Assembly (NCBI GenBank): GCA_021414065.1
Contig: JAIOPE010000015.1
Coordinates: forward strand, 24,140 to 88,139
Reading direction: 5' to 3'
Length of the DNA: 64,000 nt
Source of the DNA: Planctomycetota bacterium
Lineage (GTDB): Bacteria; Planctomycetota; JAJSAM01; JAJVHW01
Every line of letters starts with the position of its first letter. Position 1 is the first letter of the stretch. The notes under the pieces are model-generated. The model was not told the origin of the DNA. It was given only the letters and a program-made list of their open reading frames with translations, and did no database searches. Position numbers and translations under genes: made by a program. Of the stretch, positions 35,495 through 43,564 are shown piece by piece.

Positions 35495-35538
35495 ACCGCG
35501 GCCGCGCGATGACTCGCGCGGCCGCGGTTTCGTTTCGT
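35495..35538 (+). terminator. Strong rho-independent terminator after boxB
   Basis: ACCGCGGCCGCGCG (35495-35508) pairs perfectly with CGCGCGGCCGCGGT (35515-35528) around loop ATGACT, followed by TTCGTTTCGT. It lies between boxB and the convergent CYTH gene. Confidence 0.85.
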
Positions 35539-35539
35539 C

Positions 35540-36055
35540 TCAGCCGATGCGGCAGCGCGGCGCGTCCGCGGGCACACCGTGCTCGGCGAGCATGCGGTTG
35601 ACGTAGCGGGGGTCCGAGGAGACGTCGCGCCACGCCCAGCCTTCGGGGGCCGCCGGGGCGGGTGTGCCTTCGGAGACCTCGAGTTCCGCGACGACAAGGC
35701 CCGCGTGCGGGCCGTCGAAGACGTCGAGTTCGATGCCCGACGGGAGCACCCAACGGCGCTTCGAGATCCGCCACGGCGCGAGCGGGAGGAGTTCCGCGGC
35801 GTCGGCCGCCGGGATCGCGTAGGCGAACTCGCGGCAAGTCTGAGGACTGCCCTCGCGGCGCGAGCCGGGGACCTCTGCCTTCACGTCGATCGTGCCGCGC
35901 GCCGGACTGTCACCGGGCCCCGTCTTCAGCCGCACGCGGACCGCGGGCACGCCGGCGCCGCCGCAGAAGTACCCCTGGTCGATGCGAACGGGCGCACCGT
36001 CCGGAAGCGCAGGCAGGCGGGTGACGACGAACTTCCACTCGATCTCAAGAGGCAT
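35540..36055 (-). CDS. CYTH-domain protein (triphosphate tunnel metalloenzyme family)
   Basis: The 171-aa protein begins MPLEIEWKF, the ExExK signature of CYTH proteins (usually EIERKF). Further charged strands (VRVRLKTGPG, TIDVKAEV, ELDVF, LVVAELEV) supply tunnel residues. Likely activities are inorganic triphosphatase or a class IV adenylate cyclase-like fold; the exact substrate cannot be read. The ATG at 36055 is preceded by TACTCT on the minus strand (36068-36063) with a 7-nt gap, a leaderless-type promoter. Confidence 0.85.
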   Translation of the reverse strand: MPLEIEWKFVVTRLPALPDGAPVRIDQGYFCGGAGVPAVRVRLKTGPGDSPARGTIDVKAEVPGSRREGSPQTCREFAYAIPAADAAELLPLAPWRISKRRWVLPSGIELDVFDGPHAGLVVAELEVSEGTPAPAAPEGWAWRDVSSDPRYVNRMLAEHGVPADAPRCRIG

Positions 36056-36068
36056 GACATCGAGAGTA
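36056..36068 (-). promoter_or_regulatory. Putative -10 box (TACTCT) for the CYTH gene
   Basis: On the minus strand TACTCT (36068-36063) lies 7 nt before the ATG at 36055 with no Shine-Dalgarno. GTTACG-CGTCA-CGTAAC, a 6-bp dyad further upstream (~36093-36110), could be an operator. Confidence 0.35.
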
Positions 36069-36163
36069 GAACGGGGACAGGGTTAACTTGAGCAGTTACG
36101 CGTCACGTAACACCCGCGGCGTCCCGACCGCGCGGACAGACCGCCGCCGTCACGCGCCCGCCC

Positions 36164-36727
36164 TCACACGCCAGCGAGTGCGGTCTCGCCGTCGATCACC
36201 GACGCCGCTGCGAACAGCACCGCGGCGATGCGCAGGACGTCGTTGACGGCCTCCATCCGCACACCGTGCTCCTTCAGCTTGCCGACGTGCGATTCGAGGC
36301 ACATCCCGCAGCCGTTCACGGCGGACACGCCGACGCTCCAGAGCTCGAAGTCCACCTGCGGCGCGCCGTGGGTCATCATCCCCTGCATGCGCAGGCGGGC
36401 GAGGACCTGGTTCAGCGTGTCGTCGTGGAGCAGGTGACGCGATCGGTAGAAGATGTTGTTCATCGCCATGAGCGCCGCGGCGGTGCGGGCAGCGGCGATG
36501 GTCGTCTCGGCGGCGGACGCGTCCGCCGGAGACGCGGCGAGGCGCTTCCTCGTCTCGCCCATCGCGGCGCGGATGACGTCGGCCTGACGCGTGGCGAGGG
36601 CCACCGCGAGCACTGTGCCCCAGAGCTGACCGGGCGTGAGGTGCTCGCTCCGGTCGAGGGAGCCGAGGTTCAGGCGGATGTCCTTCGCCGTGTCGGGGAT
36701 GCGGGTCTTGAGGGTCTCGAAGTCCAC
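36164..36727 (-). CDS. ahpD: Alkylhydroperoxidase AhpD (AhpC-linked reductase)
   Basis: The 187-aa AhpD-fold protein has the active-site Cys pair C140-x2-C143 and His147 (CGMCLESHV). It recycles AhpC, as in the mycobacterial AhpC/AhpD system. The start is GTG 36727 with AAGGA upstream; the ORF-track extension to 36943 is implausible low-complexity sequence. It lies 237 nt downstream of ahpC on the same strand, and the gap contains conserved element A. Confidence 0.9.
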   Translation of the reverse strand: MDFETLKTRIPDTAKDIRLNLGSLDRSEHLTPGQLWGTVLAVALATRQADVIRAAMGETRKRLAASPADASAAETTIAAARTAAALMAMNNIFYRSRHLLHDDTLNQVLARLRMQGMMTHGAPQVDFELWSVGVSAVNGCGMCLESHVGKLKEHGVRMEAVNDVLRIAAVLFAAASVIDGETALAGV

Positions 36728-36885
36728 GGGGCACGTCCTTCTTGCAGGGGAGTACCGGGGCGGGCGGCGGGGGGACTTCCGCCGCGCGCGCCGCCCCGGG
36801 TGCCGGCTCTTCCGGCGGGGGAGGGAGAGGGGGGTTAACGAGCGATTCCGTTCACGACGCGCATCCGCGGAGCAGAGCGGCCGGG

Positions 36886-36946
36886 CCGGACCGAGGAGAA
36901 GGGGGCGCAGCGCTCGTGGCGGGGTTCCCGACGAGGTAGGCACGAG
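36886..36946 (+). repeat. Conserved intergenic element, copy A
   Basis: This 61-bp stretch aligns without gaps to 54801-54861, with 48 of 61 identities. Invariant blocks are CCGGACCGAGGAG, CTCGTGGC and CCCGACGAGGTAGG, plus a terminal ACGAG, separated by variable spacers of identical length. CTCGT can pair with either of two ACGAG copies downstream, giving alternative hairpins. It lies between ahpC and ahpD. It may be a structured RNA, a protein-binding site or an old repeat; orientation of function is unknown. Confidence 0.6.
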
Positions 36947-36964
36947 CCGCGGACGGTGCAGGTC

Positions 36965-37504
36965 CTACAGCTTGATCGTGGCCTGGCCGGGCTTCCAGTT
37001 GCAGGGGCAGAGCTCGTCGCTCTGGAGGGCGTCGAGGACGCGGAGCGCCTCGTCGGGGTTCCGGCCGACCTTGCCGGCGTTCACCGTGACGTGCTGGATC
37101 ACGCCGTTCGGGTCCACGATGAACGTGGCGCGCATCGAGACGCGGTCGTCACCCATGAGGATGCCGAGGGCGGTCGAGAGCGACTTCGAGGTGTCGGCGA
37201 GGAGCGCGATGCCGAGGCCCTTCAGGTCGGCGTTGTGCGTGCGCCACGCGAGGTGGACGAACTCGGAGTCGGTGCTCGCGCCGAGGACCACGGCGTCGCG
37301 CTCGGCGAACGCGGGGGCGAGCTTCGCGTAGCCGACGATCTCCGTCGGGCAGACGAACGTGAAGTCCTTCGGGTAGAAGAAGATCACGCGCCACTTGCCC
37401 TTGTGCGTCTCCGCCGTGAAGGTCGGGAACCCGGCCTTGACGTGGTCGTCGTTGACGACGGCCTTCAGCGCGTACTCGGGGAACTTGTCGTTGACGGTCA
37501 GCAT
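36965..37504 (-). CDS. ahpC: Peroxiredoxin AhpC (three-cysteine, actinobacterial type)
   Basis: The 179-aa peroxiredoxin has peroxidatic Cys52 (FTFVCPTE) and the C-terminal CPCNW motif (C166, C168), as in Mycobacterium AhpC, which works with AhpD. It reduces H2O2 and organic peroxides. ATG 37504 is preceded by GAGGAG with an 8-nt spacer; the longer ORF-track start is not supported. It is divergent from oxyR and upstream of ahpD, a classic peroxide regulon. Confidence 0.95.
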   Translation of the reverse strand: MLTVNDKFPEYALKAVVNDDHVKAGFPTFTAETHKGKWRVIFFYPKDFTFVCPTEIVGYAKLAPAFAERDAVVLGASTDSEFVHLAWRTHNADLKGLGIALLADTSKSLSTALGILMGDDRVSMRATFIVDPNGVIQHVTVNAGKVGRNPDEALRVLDALQSDELCPCNWKPGQATIKL

Positions 37505-37608
37505 GTCTCGATCTCCTCTGGGAAGTCCTGCGGGGAGGCACCTGCCTCCGATGGGCACACGATCGCCGACCACGTTCCATCGATCCAGTCGCAAACATGG
37601 ATGCATTC

Positions 37609-37625
37609 GATAGACTGAGTCGATC
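37609..37625. promoter_or_regulatory. Imperfect 17-bp palindrome abutting the oxyR start
   Basis: GATAGACTGAGTCGATC is a dyad with 7 of 8 pairs around a central G. It resembles a LysR-type site and directly touches the oxyR ATG at 37626. TAGACT within it (37611-37616) is also a suitable -10 box 9 nt before the ATG, so OxyR binding here would block its own promoter. It does not reproduce the full tandem E. coli OxyR consensus. Confidence 0.5.
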
Positions 37626-38537
37626 ATGGACGTCACCCTCCGCCAGCTTGAGTACGCGGTCGCAGTCGCCCGGCTCGGTCACTTCGGCCGCGCGGCCGAG
37701 GCGTCGCTCGCAACGCAACCGGCGCTCAGCGCCGGGATCGCGCAACTGGAGGCCGTGCTCGGCGTGCCTCTCTTCGAGCGGGGGCGCAGCGGCGCGCGGC
37801 CGACGGTCGCCGGCGCCGAGATCGTCCGCCGCGCGGAGGAGGTGCTCGCCCGCGTGGACGACCTGCGTGACGCCGCTCGTGCCGTCCGCGGGCCCTTCGC
37901 GACGCCGCTCCGGCTCGGCGTCATCCCGACAGTCGCTCCGTTCGTGCTGCCGAAGGCCGTGCCCGCGCTGCGTGCCCACTGGCCCAAACTCCGGCTGGAA
38001 TTGCGGGAGGACCAGACGGCGCGCCTCGTCCACGCGCTCGGCGAAGGGTCGATCGACGTGGCCCTCCTCGCCGAGGAGGCCGACCTCGGCGGGATGGAGA
38101 CGCTGCGCCTCTACGCGGACCCGTTTGTGCTCGCGGTACCGGCGGGGCACCGGCTGGCGGGGCGCGCTCGCGCGAGCGAGAGGGTCCTCCAGCACGAGCA
38201 GGTGCTGCTGCTCGAGGAAGGGCACTGCCTGCGCACGCAGGCGCTCTCGTTCTGCGAGCGGCTTGGCGTCCGCGAGTCCGCCGACGTGCGAGCGACGAGT
38301 CTGACGACCCTCGTCCACATGGCGGCGGGCGGCCTCGGCGTGACGCTGCTGCCCGCCATGGCGTCGTCGCTCGGTCTCGGCGCCGGGCTGACGCTCGTCC
38401 CGTTCGGCAGCCGCGCGCCGTCGCGCACCATCGTGCTCGCATTCCGCCCGACTACGGCCCGCCGCGACGAACTCCGCGCCGTGGCGGACGTCCTCCGCAG
38501 CCGCCCGCCCGCTGGAACGGTTTCGCTTCGCGCGTGA
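37626..38537 (+). CDS. oxyR: Peroxide-sensing LysR-family regulator OxyR
   Basis: The 303-aa LysR-type regulator has an N-terminal helix-turn-helix (LRQLEYAVAVARLGHFGRAAEASLATQPALSAGIAQLE). The redox pair is C201 and C210 in GHCLRTQALSFC, matching E. coli C199/C208. It should activate the divergent ahpC-ahpD genes when oxidised. The ATG directly follows a palindrome that probably mediates autorepression. Confidence 0.94.
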   Translation: MDVTLRQLEYAVAVARLGHFGRAAEASLATQPALSAGIAQLEAVLGVPLFERGRSGARPTVAGAEIVRRAEEVLARVDDLRDAARAVRGPFATPLRLGVIPTVAPFVLPKAVPALRAHWPKLRLELREDQTARLVHALGEGSIDVALLAEEADLGGMETLRLYADPFVLAVPAGHRLAGRARASERVLQHEQVLLLEEGHCLRTQALSFCERLGVRESADVRATSLTTLVHMAAGGLGVTLLPAMASSLGLGAGLTLVPFGSRAPSRTIVLAFRPTTARRDELRAVADVLRSRPPAGTVSLRA

Positions 38538-38570
38538 CGCCGGCGCCGCGTCCGGGCAGTCTGTGACGCG

Positions 38571-39254
38571 ATGGACCCCGTCTGGCTCCCGCCGAACGCG
38601 CCGCTCTGGTTCCCGCCCGTGGACGAGGCGGACGACGACGGACTCGTCGCGGTCGGAGGTGACCTGTCGCCGCAACGGATACTGCTCGCCTACGAGCGCG
38701 GCATCTTCCCTTGGTACGAAGAGGGCCTGCCGCCCCTCTGGTGGAGCCCCGACCCGCGGACGGTGCTGACGGCGGAGTCGCTCCACGTCTCGCGGAGTCT
38801 CGCCCGCACGATCCGGAGCGGGCGGTTCACGGTGTCGCTCGACCGTGCATTTGGCGACGTCATCCGCGGCTGCCGCGAGGGTCGTGAGGACGCGACGTGG
38901 CTCTTCGGCGACATGGTCGAGGCGTACGAACGCCTGCACCGGATGGGAGACGCGCACAGCGTCGAGGTGTGGGAGGGGACGCGACTCGTCGGCGGCCTGT
39001 ACGGCGTGCAGCGCGGCGCGCTGTTCGCCGCCGAGAGCATGTTCCACCGCGCGACCGACGCGTCGAAGGTGGCGGTCGTCGCGGCGGTGCGCTCGTTCTT
39101 CGCGGCGGGGGTCCAGGTGTTCGACGTCCAGATGACGACGGACCACCTGCTGTCGATGGGCGCGGTCGAGTGGTCTCGGGCCGTCTACGTGCGCGCCGTG
39201 GCCGGCGCGGTGAGCCGCCCAGTCGGATTGTCGGTGCGGCTCGGGTCGGATTGA
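38571..39254 (+). CDS. aat: Leucyl/phenylalanyl-tRNA-protein transferase
   Basis: The 227-aa cytoplasmic enzyme transfers Leu or Phe from tRNA to N-terminal Lys or Arg, marking proteins for ClpAP by the N-end rule. Family motifs are present: LVAVGGDLSP, AYERGIFPWY, WWSPDPR and SMGAVEWSR. Length is normal. It starts 33 nt after oxyR, but co-regulation is unproven. Confidence 0.95.
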   Translation: MDPVWLPPNAPLWFPPVDEADDDGLVAVGGDLSPQRILLAYERGIFPWYEEGLPPLWWSPDPRTVLTAESLHVSRSLARTIRSGRFTVSLDRAFGDVIRGCREGREDATWLFGDMVEAYERLHRMGDAHSVEVWEGTRLVGGLYGVQRGALFAAESMFHRATDASKVAVVAAVRSFFAAGVQVFDVQMTTDHLLSMGAVEWSRAVYVRAVAGAVSRPVGLSVRLGSD

Positions 39255-39290
39255 GTGGCGCCGGCCGGCTCGGCGCGGTATCGACGGGCC

Positions 39291-40307
39291 ATGCAAACGC
39301 ACCGCAAGATCGGGACCTTGGTCGCATCCCTGGCGCTCGCCGCCGCCCTGGCGACGGCGACCACAGTCGCCTGGGCCAAACCGAAGACGACGTTGCTCGA
39401 CGGTCTCAAGTCCGGGCTCGAAGCGCGCGCCCTGACGCTTGACCCGGAGCAGCCGGTCGATGTCGCCCGGGCGCTGGTGATCCGGGCGGCGCTCCAGAAC
39501 ATCAAGAAGGACAAGTCCACGTCGCTTGACGGCGACATCGGCACGCTGAAGAAGGTCGCCGGCAAGATCGAACTCGCGTACGGCGTGAACGACGCGCTGC
39601 TCGTCGCGTCGCTCGACGGGTTCATCGCGCGCGTGCAGGCCGACCTCGCGCCGGCCGAAGCCGGCGCCCTGGCGATCTTCGACCCGACCACGCGGGCCGC
39701 AGTGGACGGACTTCTCGTCACCGCCCGCTCAAGCCTTGCAGCCACGCTGAGCCCGCCGACGGACGGCAACTCCGTGAAACTCCGCGCGACCACGCTGCGC
39801 ACCGCGGCGCGAGCCGTCGCTGCGGCTGCGAGTCGGATCGCGAAGCCCGAGCTTTGCGTGAAGGGCGGCGGCTGGTTCTCCACGGTTGGCGCAACCGCGT
39901 TCGCGCCGGAGTTCACGACCGGGACGTTCTACGGCTCGTCGTTCACTTCGCCGTTCACCTCGTTCGAGCTGAACTCCTATCACTACGACCGGAAGAACAC
40001 GGCGGACCCGTATGCACGCGGGGCGACCTACATTCGGTTCGACGGCGCGCAGTTCCACGGGACAGGCGACTACGCGCTCGGGATCGGGGCCGAGCCGGCG
40101 GTTCTCACCTACACGGTGAACGGCGTGAGTTGGACCGCGACGTCGGGCACGGCGCACGTCACGCGCTGGGATCCGGCAAAGAAGGAGCTCCGGGGAACCG
40201 TCGAGGCCACTCTGACGAACTTCGGCGGCGGAGAGCCGACAACGATGCAGCTCACCGGCGGCCGATTCCGCGCCTGCCGCTGGCACCTCGCCGCCGTCCC
40301 GCAGTAG
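39291..40307 (+). CDS. Secreted protein of unknown function
   Basis: The 338-aa protein opens with a clear signal peptide (MQTHRKIGTLVASLALAAALATATTVAWA), so ATG 39291 is preferred to the ORF-track 39255. TATCGA (39279-39284) lies 6 nt upstream. A helical N-terminal half is followed by a beta-rich half (FDGAQFHGTGDYALGIG, VLTYTVNGVSWTATSGTAHVTRWD). No family was recognised. A large terminator follows. Confidence 0.75.
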   Translation: MQTHRKIGTLVASLALAAALATATTVAWAKPKTTLLDGLKSGLEARALTLDPEQPVDVARALVIRAALQNIKKDKSTSLDGDIGTLKKVAGKIELAYGVNDALLVASLDGFIARVQADLAPAEAGALAIFDPTTRAAVDGLLVTARSSLAATLSPPTDGNSVKLRATTLRTAARAVAAAASRIAKPELCVKGGGWFSTVGATAFAPEFTTGTFYGSSFTSPFTSFELNSYHYDRKNTADPYARGATYIRFDGAQFHGTGDYALGIGAEPAVLTYTVNGVSWTATSGTAHVTRWDPAKKELRGTVEATLTNFGGGEPTTMQLTGGRFRACRWHLAAVPQ

Positions 40308-40309
40308 CG

Positions 40310-40359
40310 CTCAAAGGCCGCGAAGAGCCCCCTCGCGGGGTCTCTTCGCGGCCTTTGAG
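40310..40359. terminator. Large bidirectional-type hairpin terminator
   Basis: CTCAAAGGCCGCGAAGAG plus CCCC (40310-40331) pairs with GGGG-T-CTCTTCGCGGCCTTTGAG (40337-40359), a 22-bp stem with a single bulged T. It separates the secreted-protein gene from the convergent Spy-like gene. Confidence 0.8.
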
Positions 40360-40386
40360 TTGAACGGCCCCTTTGAGTTGAACGGC
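40352..40386. repeat. 17-bp direct repeat at the terminator foot
   Basis: CCTTTGAGTTGAACGGC occurs at 40352-40368 and again at 40370-40386, separated by one base. The first copy overlaps the terminator's right arm, so the duplication extends the hairpin's 3' foot. Confidence 0.75.
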
Positions 40387-40463
40387 GACGGGCCGGCGGT
40401 CGCCGGGTCGATGTACATGACGCAGCGCAGGTGGGGCGCGCAAGCGCGTCCGCGGGCTGCTTC

Positions 40464-41090
40464 TCAGCGCGTGCCGAGCTTTGCCTCGAGGACGTCTGCC
40501 GTCATCGGGCGTGCGATCCACCGGGTGACGACCTTGACGAGCTTCGCGTCGTCGAGCTTGTGCCCGCGCGCGGCCGCCATGCCTTCCAGCTTCGTGCGCT
40601 GCTCCGGCGTGAGCGACGCGACGAGATCCTTCGCGAGCGGGGCGAGCTTCTCCGCCGTGCGCTTGCGCAGTTCGCGGACGGCCTCGCGGTGCTGCGCGTG
40701 CGCAGCCTTGCGCGTCTCGCGGTCGGGCTTCACTTCGGGTGTGCCCGTGGCCGTCTCGGCCTGCGCCTTGACGAGCACCTGGGCGAGTTCCTTGCGCGCC
40801 TCGGCGACGATCGGCGCAGCCGCGCGGGCCTTCTCAAGCGCCATGCGCTGCTGGTCCGGGGTGAACGCGAGTGCCTGGACGACCGCCTGACGACGGTGGC
40901 GCATCTTGCCGAACCGCTCGCGCAGACCACCGCGGTCGCCGCGAGCATGGCCGCGTCCACCGCGTGCGTGCTTGCCGACCGCGGGGGCCCTGCCCTGCTT
41001 CGCGTGGTCGCCGGCGAGGGCGTTCGTCGTGGTCGCGGCGCTGAGCAGAGCGGCCGCCGTGAGGATCAGGATCTTCGTTGCGTTGAGCAC
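40464..41090 (-). CDS. Spy/CpxP-like periplasmic protein (LTxxQ-type motifs)
   Basis: The 208-aa exported protein has a signal peptide (LNATKILILTAAALLSAATTTNALA), a Gly/Arg/His-rich stretch, and helical repeats with AFTPDQQRMAL and SLTPEQRTKL, which fit the LTxxQ motif of Spy/CpxP chaperones. GTG 41090 follows GGAGG with a 6-nt spacer. The long upstream ORF-track part is shadow. It may buffer envelope or metal stress; the His/Arg-rich linker could bind metal or anions. Confidence 0.72.
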   Translation of the reverse strand: MLNATKILILTAAALLSAATTTNALAGDHAKQGRAPAVGKHARGGRGHARGDRGGLRERFGKMRHRRQAVVQALAFTPDQQRMALEKARAAAPIVAEARKELAQVLVKAQAETATGTPEVKPDRETRKAAHAQHREAVRELRKRTAEKLAPLAKDLVASLTPEQRTKLEGMAAARGHKLDDAKLVKVVTRWIARPMTADVLEAKLGTR

Positions 41091-41167
41091 CGGGCACCTC
41101 CGAGTGAGTCGTACGGTGGATGAACCCGCGCCGTCGCACCGGGTTTCGCCCGGCGCGCGACACGCGC

Positions 41168-41629
41168 TCAGCGCGGCTCGCAGCGGATGTCCGACTTCAC
41201 GGAGTTTGCGATGAAGCAGGCCGAGTGGGCCTCGTGGTGCATTGCGTCGAGCTCTGTGCGTGACGGGACGCGCTCCGGGGAGAACGTGGCGCGCGGACGC
41301 AGCGTCACCGTCGTGATCGCCAGGCGACCGTCGGCGCCGCGCGCGAGCACGCCGTCGGCTTCGTCGTCGTAGGCGTCCACGCGGAAGCCGTGCCCCGCAG
41401 CGATCGACAGGAACCACAGCATGTGACAACTCGCCAGCGACGCGACGAACGCTTCCTCCGGATCGACGGCCGACGCATCGGAGCACGGCGCGGGCACGAC
41501 GCTCGGCGACGCCGACGCGGACACCTCGGCGCCGCCGTCGAACCGCCAGACGTGGGCACGGCTGTAGCGCCCGTCGGTGAACGTTTGCTCGCCGCGCGTC
41601 CAAGAGACGACGGCGCGGTGGATGGTCAT
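41168..41629 (-). CDS. OsmC-family protein
   Basis: The 153-aa protein has the two OsmC/Ohr-type cysteines in ASCHMLWFL and HSACFIANSV. It belongs to the OsmC family of thiol peroxidases, but subfamily (OsmC, Ohr or YhfA-like) is not resolved. The start is ATG 41629, 14 nt after the stop of the cobalamin adenosyltransferase gene, so the two are probably co-transcribed. Confidence 0.86.
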   Translation of the reverse strand: MTIHRAVVSWTRGEQTFTDGRYSRAHVWRFDGGAEVSASASPSVVPAPCSDASAVDPEEAFVASLASCHMLWFLSIAAGHGFRVDAYDDEADGVLARGADGRLAITTVTLRPRATFSPERVPSRTELDAMHHEAHSACFIANSVKSDIRCEPR

Positions 41630-41643
41630 CGTGGTCTTCCCGG

Positions 41644-42207
41644 CTACGCCCGCGAGTCCCACGTGACGTCGCCGCAGGACTTCGCCTTGTTCTCCCACCG
41701 GGCCATCACGAACAGGAGGTCGGAGAGGCGGTTCAGGTAGGGGACGGTGAACGCGCCGACCCTCTCGTCGCGGGCGAGGTGGGTGAGGAGGCGCTCGGCG
41801 CGGCGGCAGACGGTGCGGGCCACGTGGAGGTGGGCGGCGGCGGGGGACCCTCCGGGAAGGACGAAGTTCGTGAGTGGCGCGAGGTCTTCCTGGAGGGCGT
41901 CGATGTCGCGCTCCAGGGCATCGACGTGGCGCGGTTCGATCTTGGGGACGGGCATCCGGGCCTTGTCGTCCTCGAGCACGCAGAGGTCGCTCCCGAGGTG
42001 GAAGAGCTCGTTCTGGATGCGGCCGAGCATCGCGTCGAGGCGCGGCGCGACGCCGGACGCGCGGACGACGCCGAGGACGGAGTTCGTCTCGTCCACCGTG
42101 CCGTAGCACTCGATCCGCAGGGCGTCCTTCGGAAGGCGCTGGCCTCCGCCGAGGGCGGTCGTGCCGTCGTCGCCGGTGCGGGTGTAGACCTTCGTGATGC
42201 GGGGCAT
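41644..42207 (-). CDS. Cob(I)alamin adenosyltransferase, PduO/MMAB type
   Basis: The 187-aa enzyme transfers adenosyl from ATP to cob(I)alamin. Its N-terminal [20 protein letters not shown] is the ATP-binding signature; later [19 protein letters not shown] and RRAERLL with [13 protein letters not shown] are conserved. ATG 42207 is preceded by minus-strand TAGCCT with an 8-nt gap (42221-42216), a leaderless-type promoter. The coenzyme B12 made here would serve NrdJ (class II RNR) encoded 5 kb away. Confidence 0.94.
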   Translation of the reverse strand: MPRITKVYTRTGDDGTTALGGGQRLPKDALRIECYGTVDETNSVLGVVRASGVAPRLDAMLGRIQNELFHLGSDLCVLEDDKARMPVPKIEPRHVDALERDIDALQEDLAPLTNFVLPGGSPAAAHLHVARTVCRRAERLLTHLARDERVGAFTVPYLNRLSDLLFVMARWENKAKSCGDVTWDSRA

Positions 42208-42221
42208 GGCGGCTGAGGCTA
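42208..42221 (-). promoter_or_regulatory. Putative -10 box (TAGCCT) for the adenosyltransferase gene
   Basis: On the minus strand TAGCCT spans 42221-42216, leaving 8 nt to the ATG at 42207 with no Shine-Dalgarno. It fits the leaderless pattern. Confidence 0.35.
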
Positions 42222-42291
42222 GCTCCCCCGGCCACCGCCCGGGACGACGTTCGTCCTTGGCGGCGTCCCCGGCGGCAGGCAGGATTGAGGG

Positions 42292-43476
42292 ATGCCGGGC
42301 CAGTCCCTCTTCCCCAACGCATCCCCCCACGCCGATGTGCTCGCGCGGTTCCCCCGTGAGCACGGCGTGCTCCCCGAGCAGGCGATGCGCGAGTTCGTCC
42401 GCAAGGGCTTCATCGAGGCCGACGATCCGATCGAGGAAGCGCAGTTTCAGCCGTCGAGCCTCGATCTGCGTCTCGGCGGCACGGCGCACCTCGTGCCGGC
42501 GAGCTTCCTGCCGCGACCCGGTCAGGCGTTCACGGAACGGCTGAACGCGCTGTCGCAGGAGCAGATCGATCTCACGCGGCCGGGCGGCGCCGTGCTCCAG
42601 GTGGACAGCGTCTACATCGTGGAGTTGCAGGAGCGGCTCCATCTCGGCGACGGCATCCGCGCCATCGCCACGCCGAAGAGCTCGACGGGTCGGCTCGACA
42701 TCTTCACGCGACTGATCTGCGAGCGGGCGACGGAGTTCGAGCGCGTCGCGCCGGACTATGAGGGGCGGCTGTTCATCGAGATCCGCCCGCGCTCGTTCGC
42801 GATCCGGGCCCGGACGGGCGACCGTCTGAACCAGCTTCGGTTCCGTCGCGGGCCCGAGGCGCGCATCCGCCTCACCGACGCCCAGTTGGCGTGGGAGCAC
42901 CGGCACAGCGGGCTCGTCGGGAAGTGCCTCGTGGCGGAGGATCTGCTCTTCGACCAGGGCCTGCGATTCAGCGTGGACCTGACGGGGAACGAGTCCGGCG
43001 CGCCGGTCGTCTACCGAGCTCGGAAGCACGCGCGCGAGGTGATCGACCTGGCTCGCATCGGGGCGTACGACCCCGGCGAGTTCTGGGAAGCCGTCTCCTG
43101 CCGCCGGGCCGAAGGCCTCATCCTCCACCCGGACGAGTTCTACATCCTGGCGACTGTCGAGCCGGTGCGCGTCCCGCCGCACCTTTCGGCCGAGATGGTT
43201 GCGTACGACACGAACATCGGCGAGTTCCGGGTCCACTACGCCGGGTTCTTCGACCCCGGATTCGGCTGGGACGCGAGCGACCGTCGCGCCGGGACGCCCG
43301 CGGTGCTCGAGGTGCGCGCCCACGAGACGCCGTTCCTGCTCGAGCACGGTCAGCAGGTCGGACGCCTCGTCTACGAGTACCTGCTCGCCACGCCCGATCG
43401 CATGTACGGCCAAGGCATCGGCTCGAACTACGCGAACCAGGGACTCACCCTCGCGAAGCAGTTCCGGCGAAGCTGA
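42292..43476 (+). CDS. dcd: 2'-Deoxycytidine 5'-triphosphate deaminase, long form
   Basis: The 394-aa protein has a repeated dUTPase-like fold, as in the long (~360-aa) Dcd subfamily rather than the 190-aa enterobacterial form. [11 protein letters not shown] and [16 protein letters not shown] match the active-site segments. It deaminates dCTP to dUTP, which feeds dTTP synthesis. Nearby nrdJ is also in nucleotide metabolism, but the two are not in one operon. A strong hairpin follows the stop. Confidence 0.93.
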   Translation: MPGQSLFPNASPHADVLARFPREHGVLPEQAMREFVRKGFIEADDPIEEAQFQPSSLDLRLGGTAHLVPASFLPRPGQAFTERLNALSQEQIDLTRPGGAVLQVDSVYIVELQERLHLGDGIRAIATPKSSTGRLDIFTRLICERATEFERVAPDYEGRLFIEIRPRSFAIRARTGDRLNQLRFRRGPEARIRLTDAQLAWEHRHSGLVGKCLVAEDLLFDQGLRFSVDLTGNESGAPVVYRARKHAREVIDLARIGAYDPGEFWEAVSCRRAEGLILHPDEFYILATVEPVRVPPHLSAEMVAYDTNIGEFRVHYAGFFDPGFGWDASDRRAGTPAVLEVRAHETPFLLEHGQQVGRLVYEYLLATPDRMYGQGIGSNYANQGLTLAKQFRRS

Positions 43477-43487
43477 TCCCGGAATCG

Positions 43488-43519
43488 CGCCGCCCCGGCA
43501 GAACGTCACCGGGGCGGCG
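43488..43519. terminator. Hairpin between convergent dcd and secreted-protein genes
   Basis: CGCCGCCCCGG (43488-43498) and CCGGGGCGGCG (43509-43519) form a perfect 11-bp stem with a 10-nt loop. There is no T-run, but the position suits a shared terminator. Confidence 0.65.
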
Positions 43520-43564
43520 GTAGAGCGCGTCGGTGGGAGGGAGTCCGGCGCACCCCTAGGTCAG

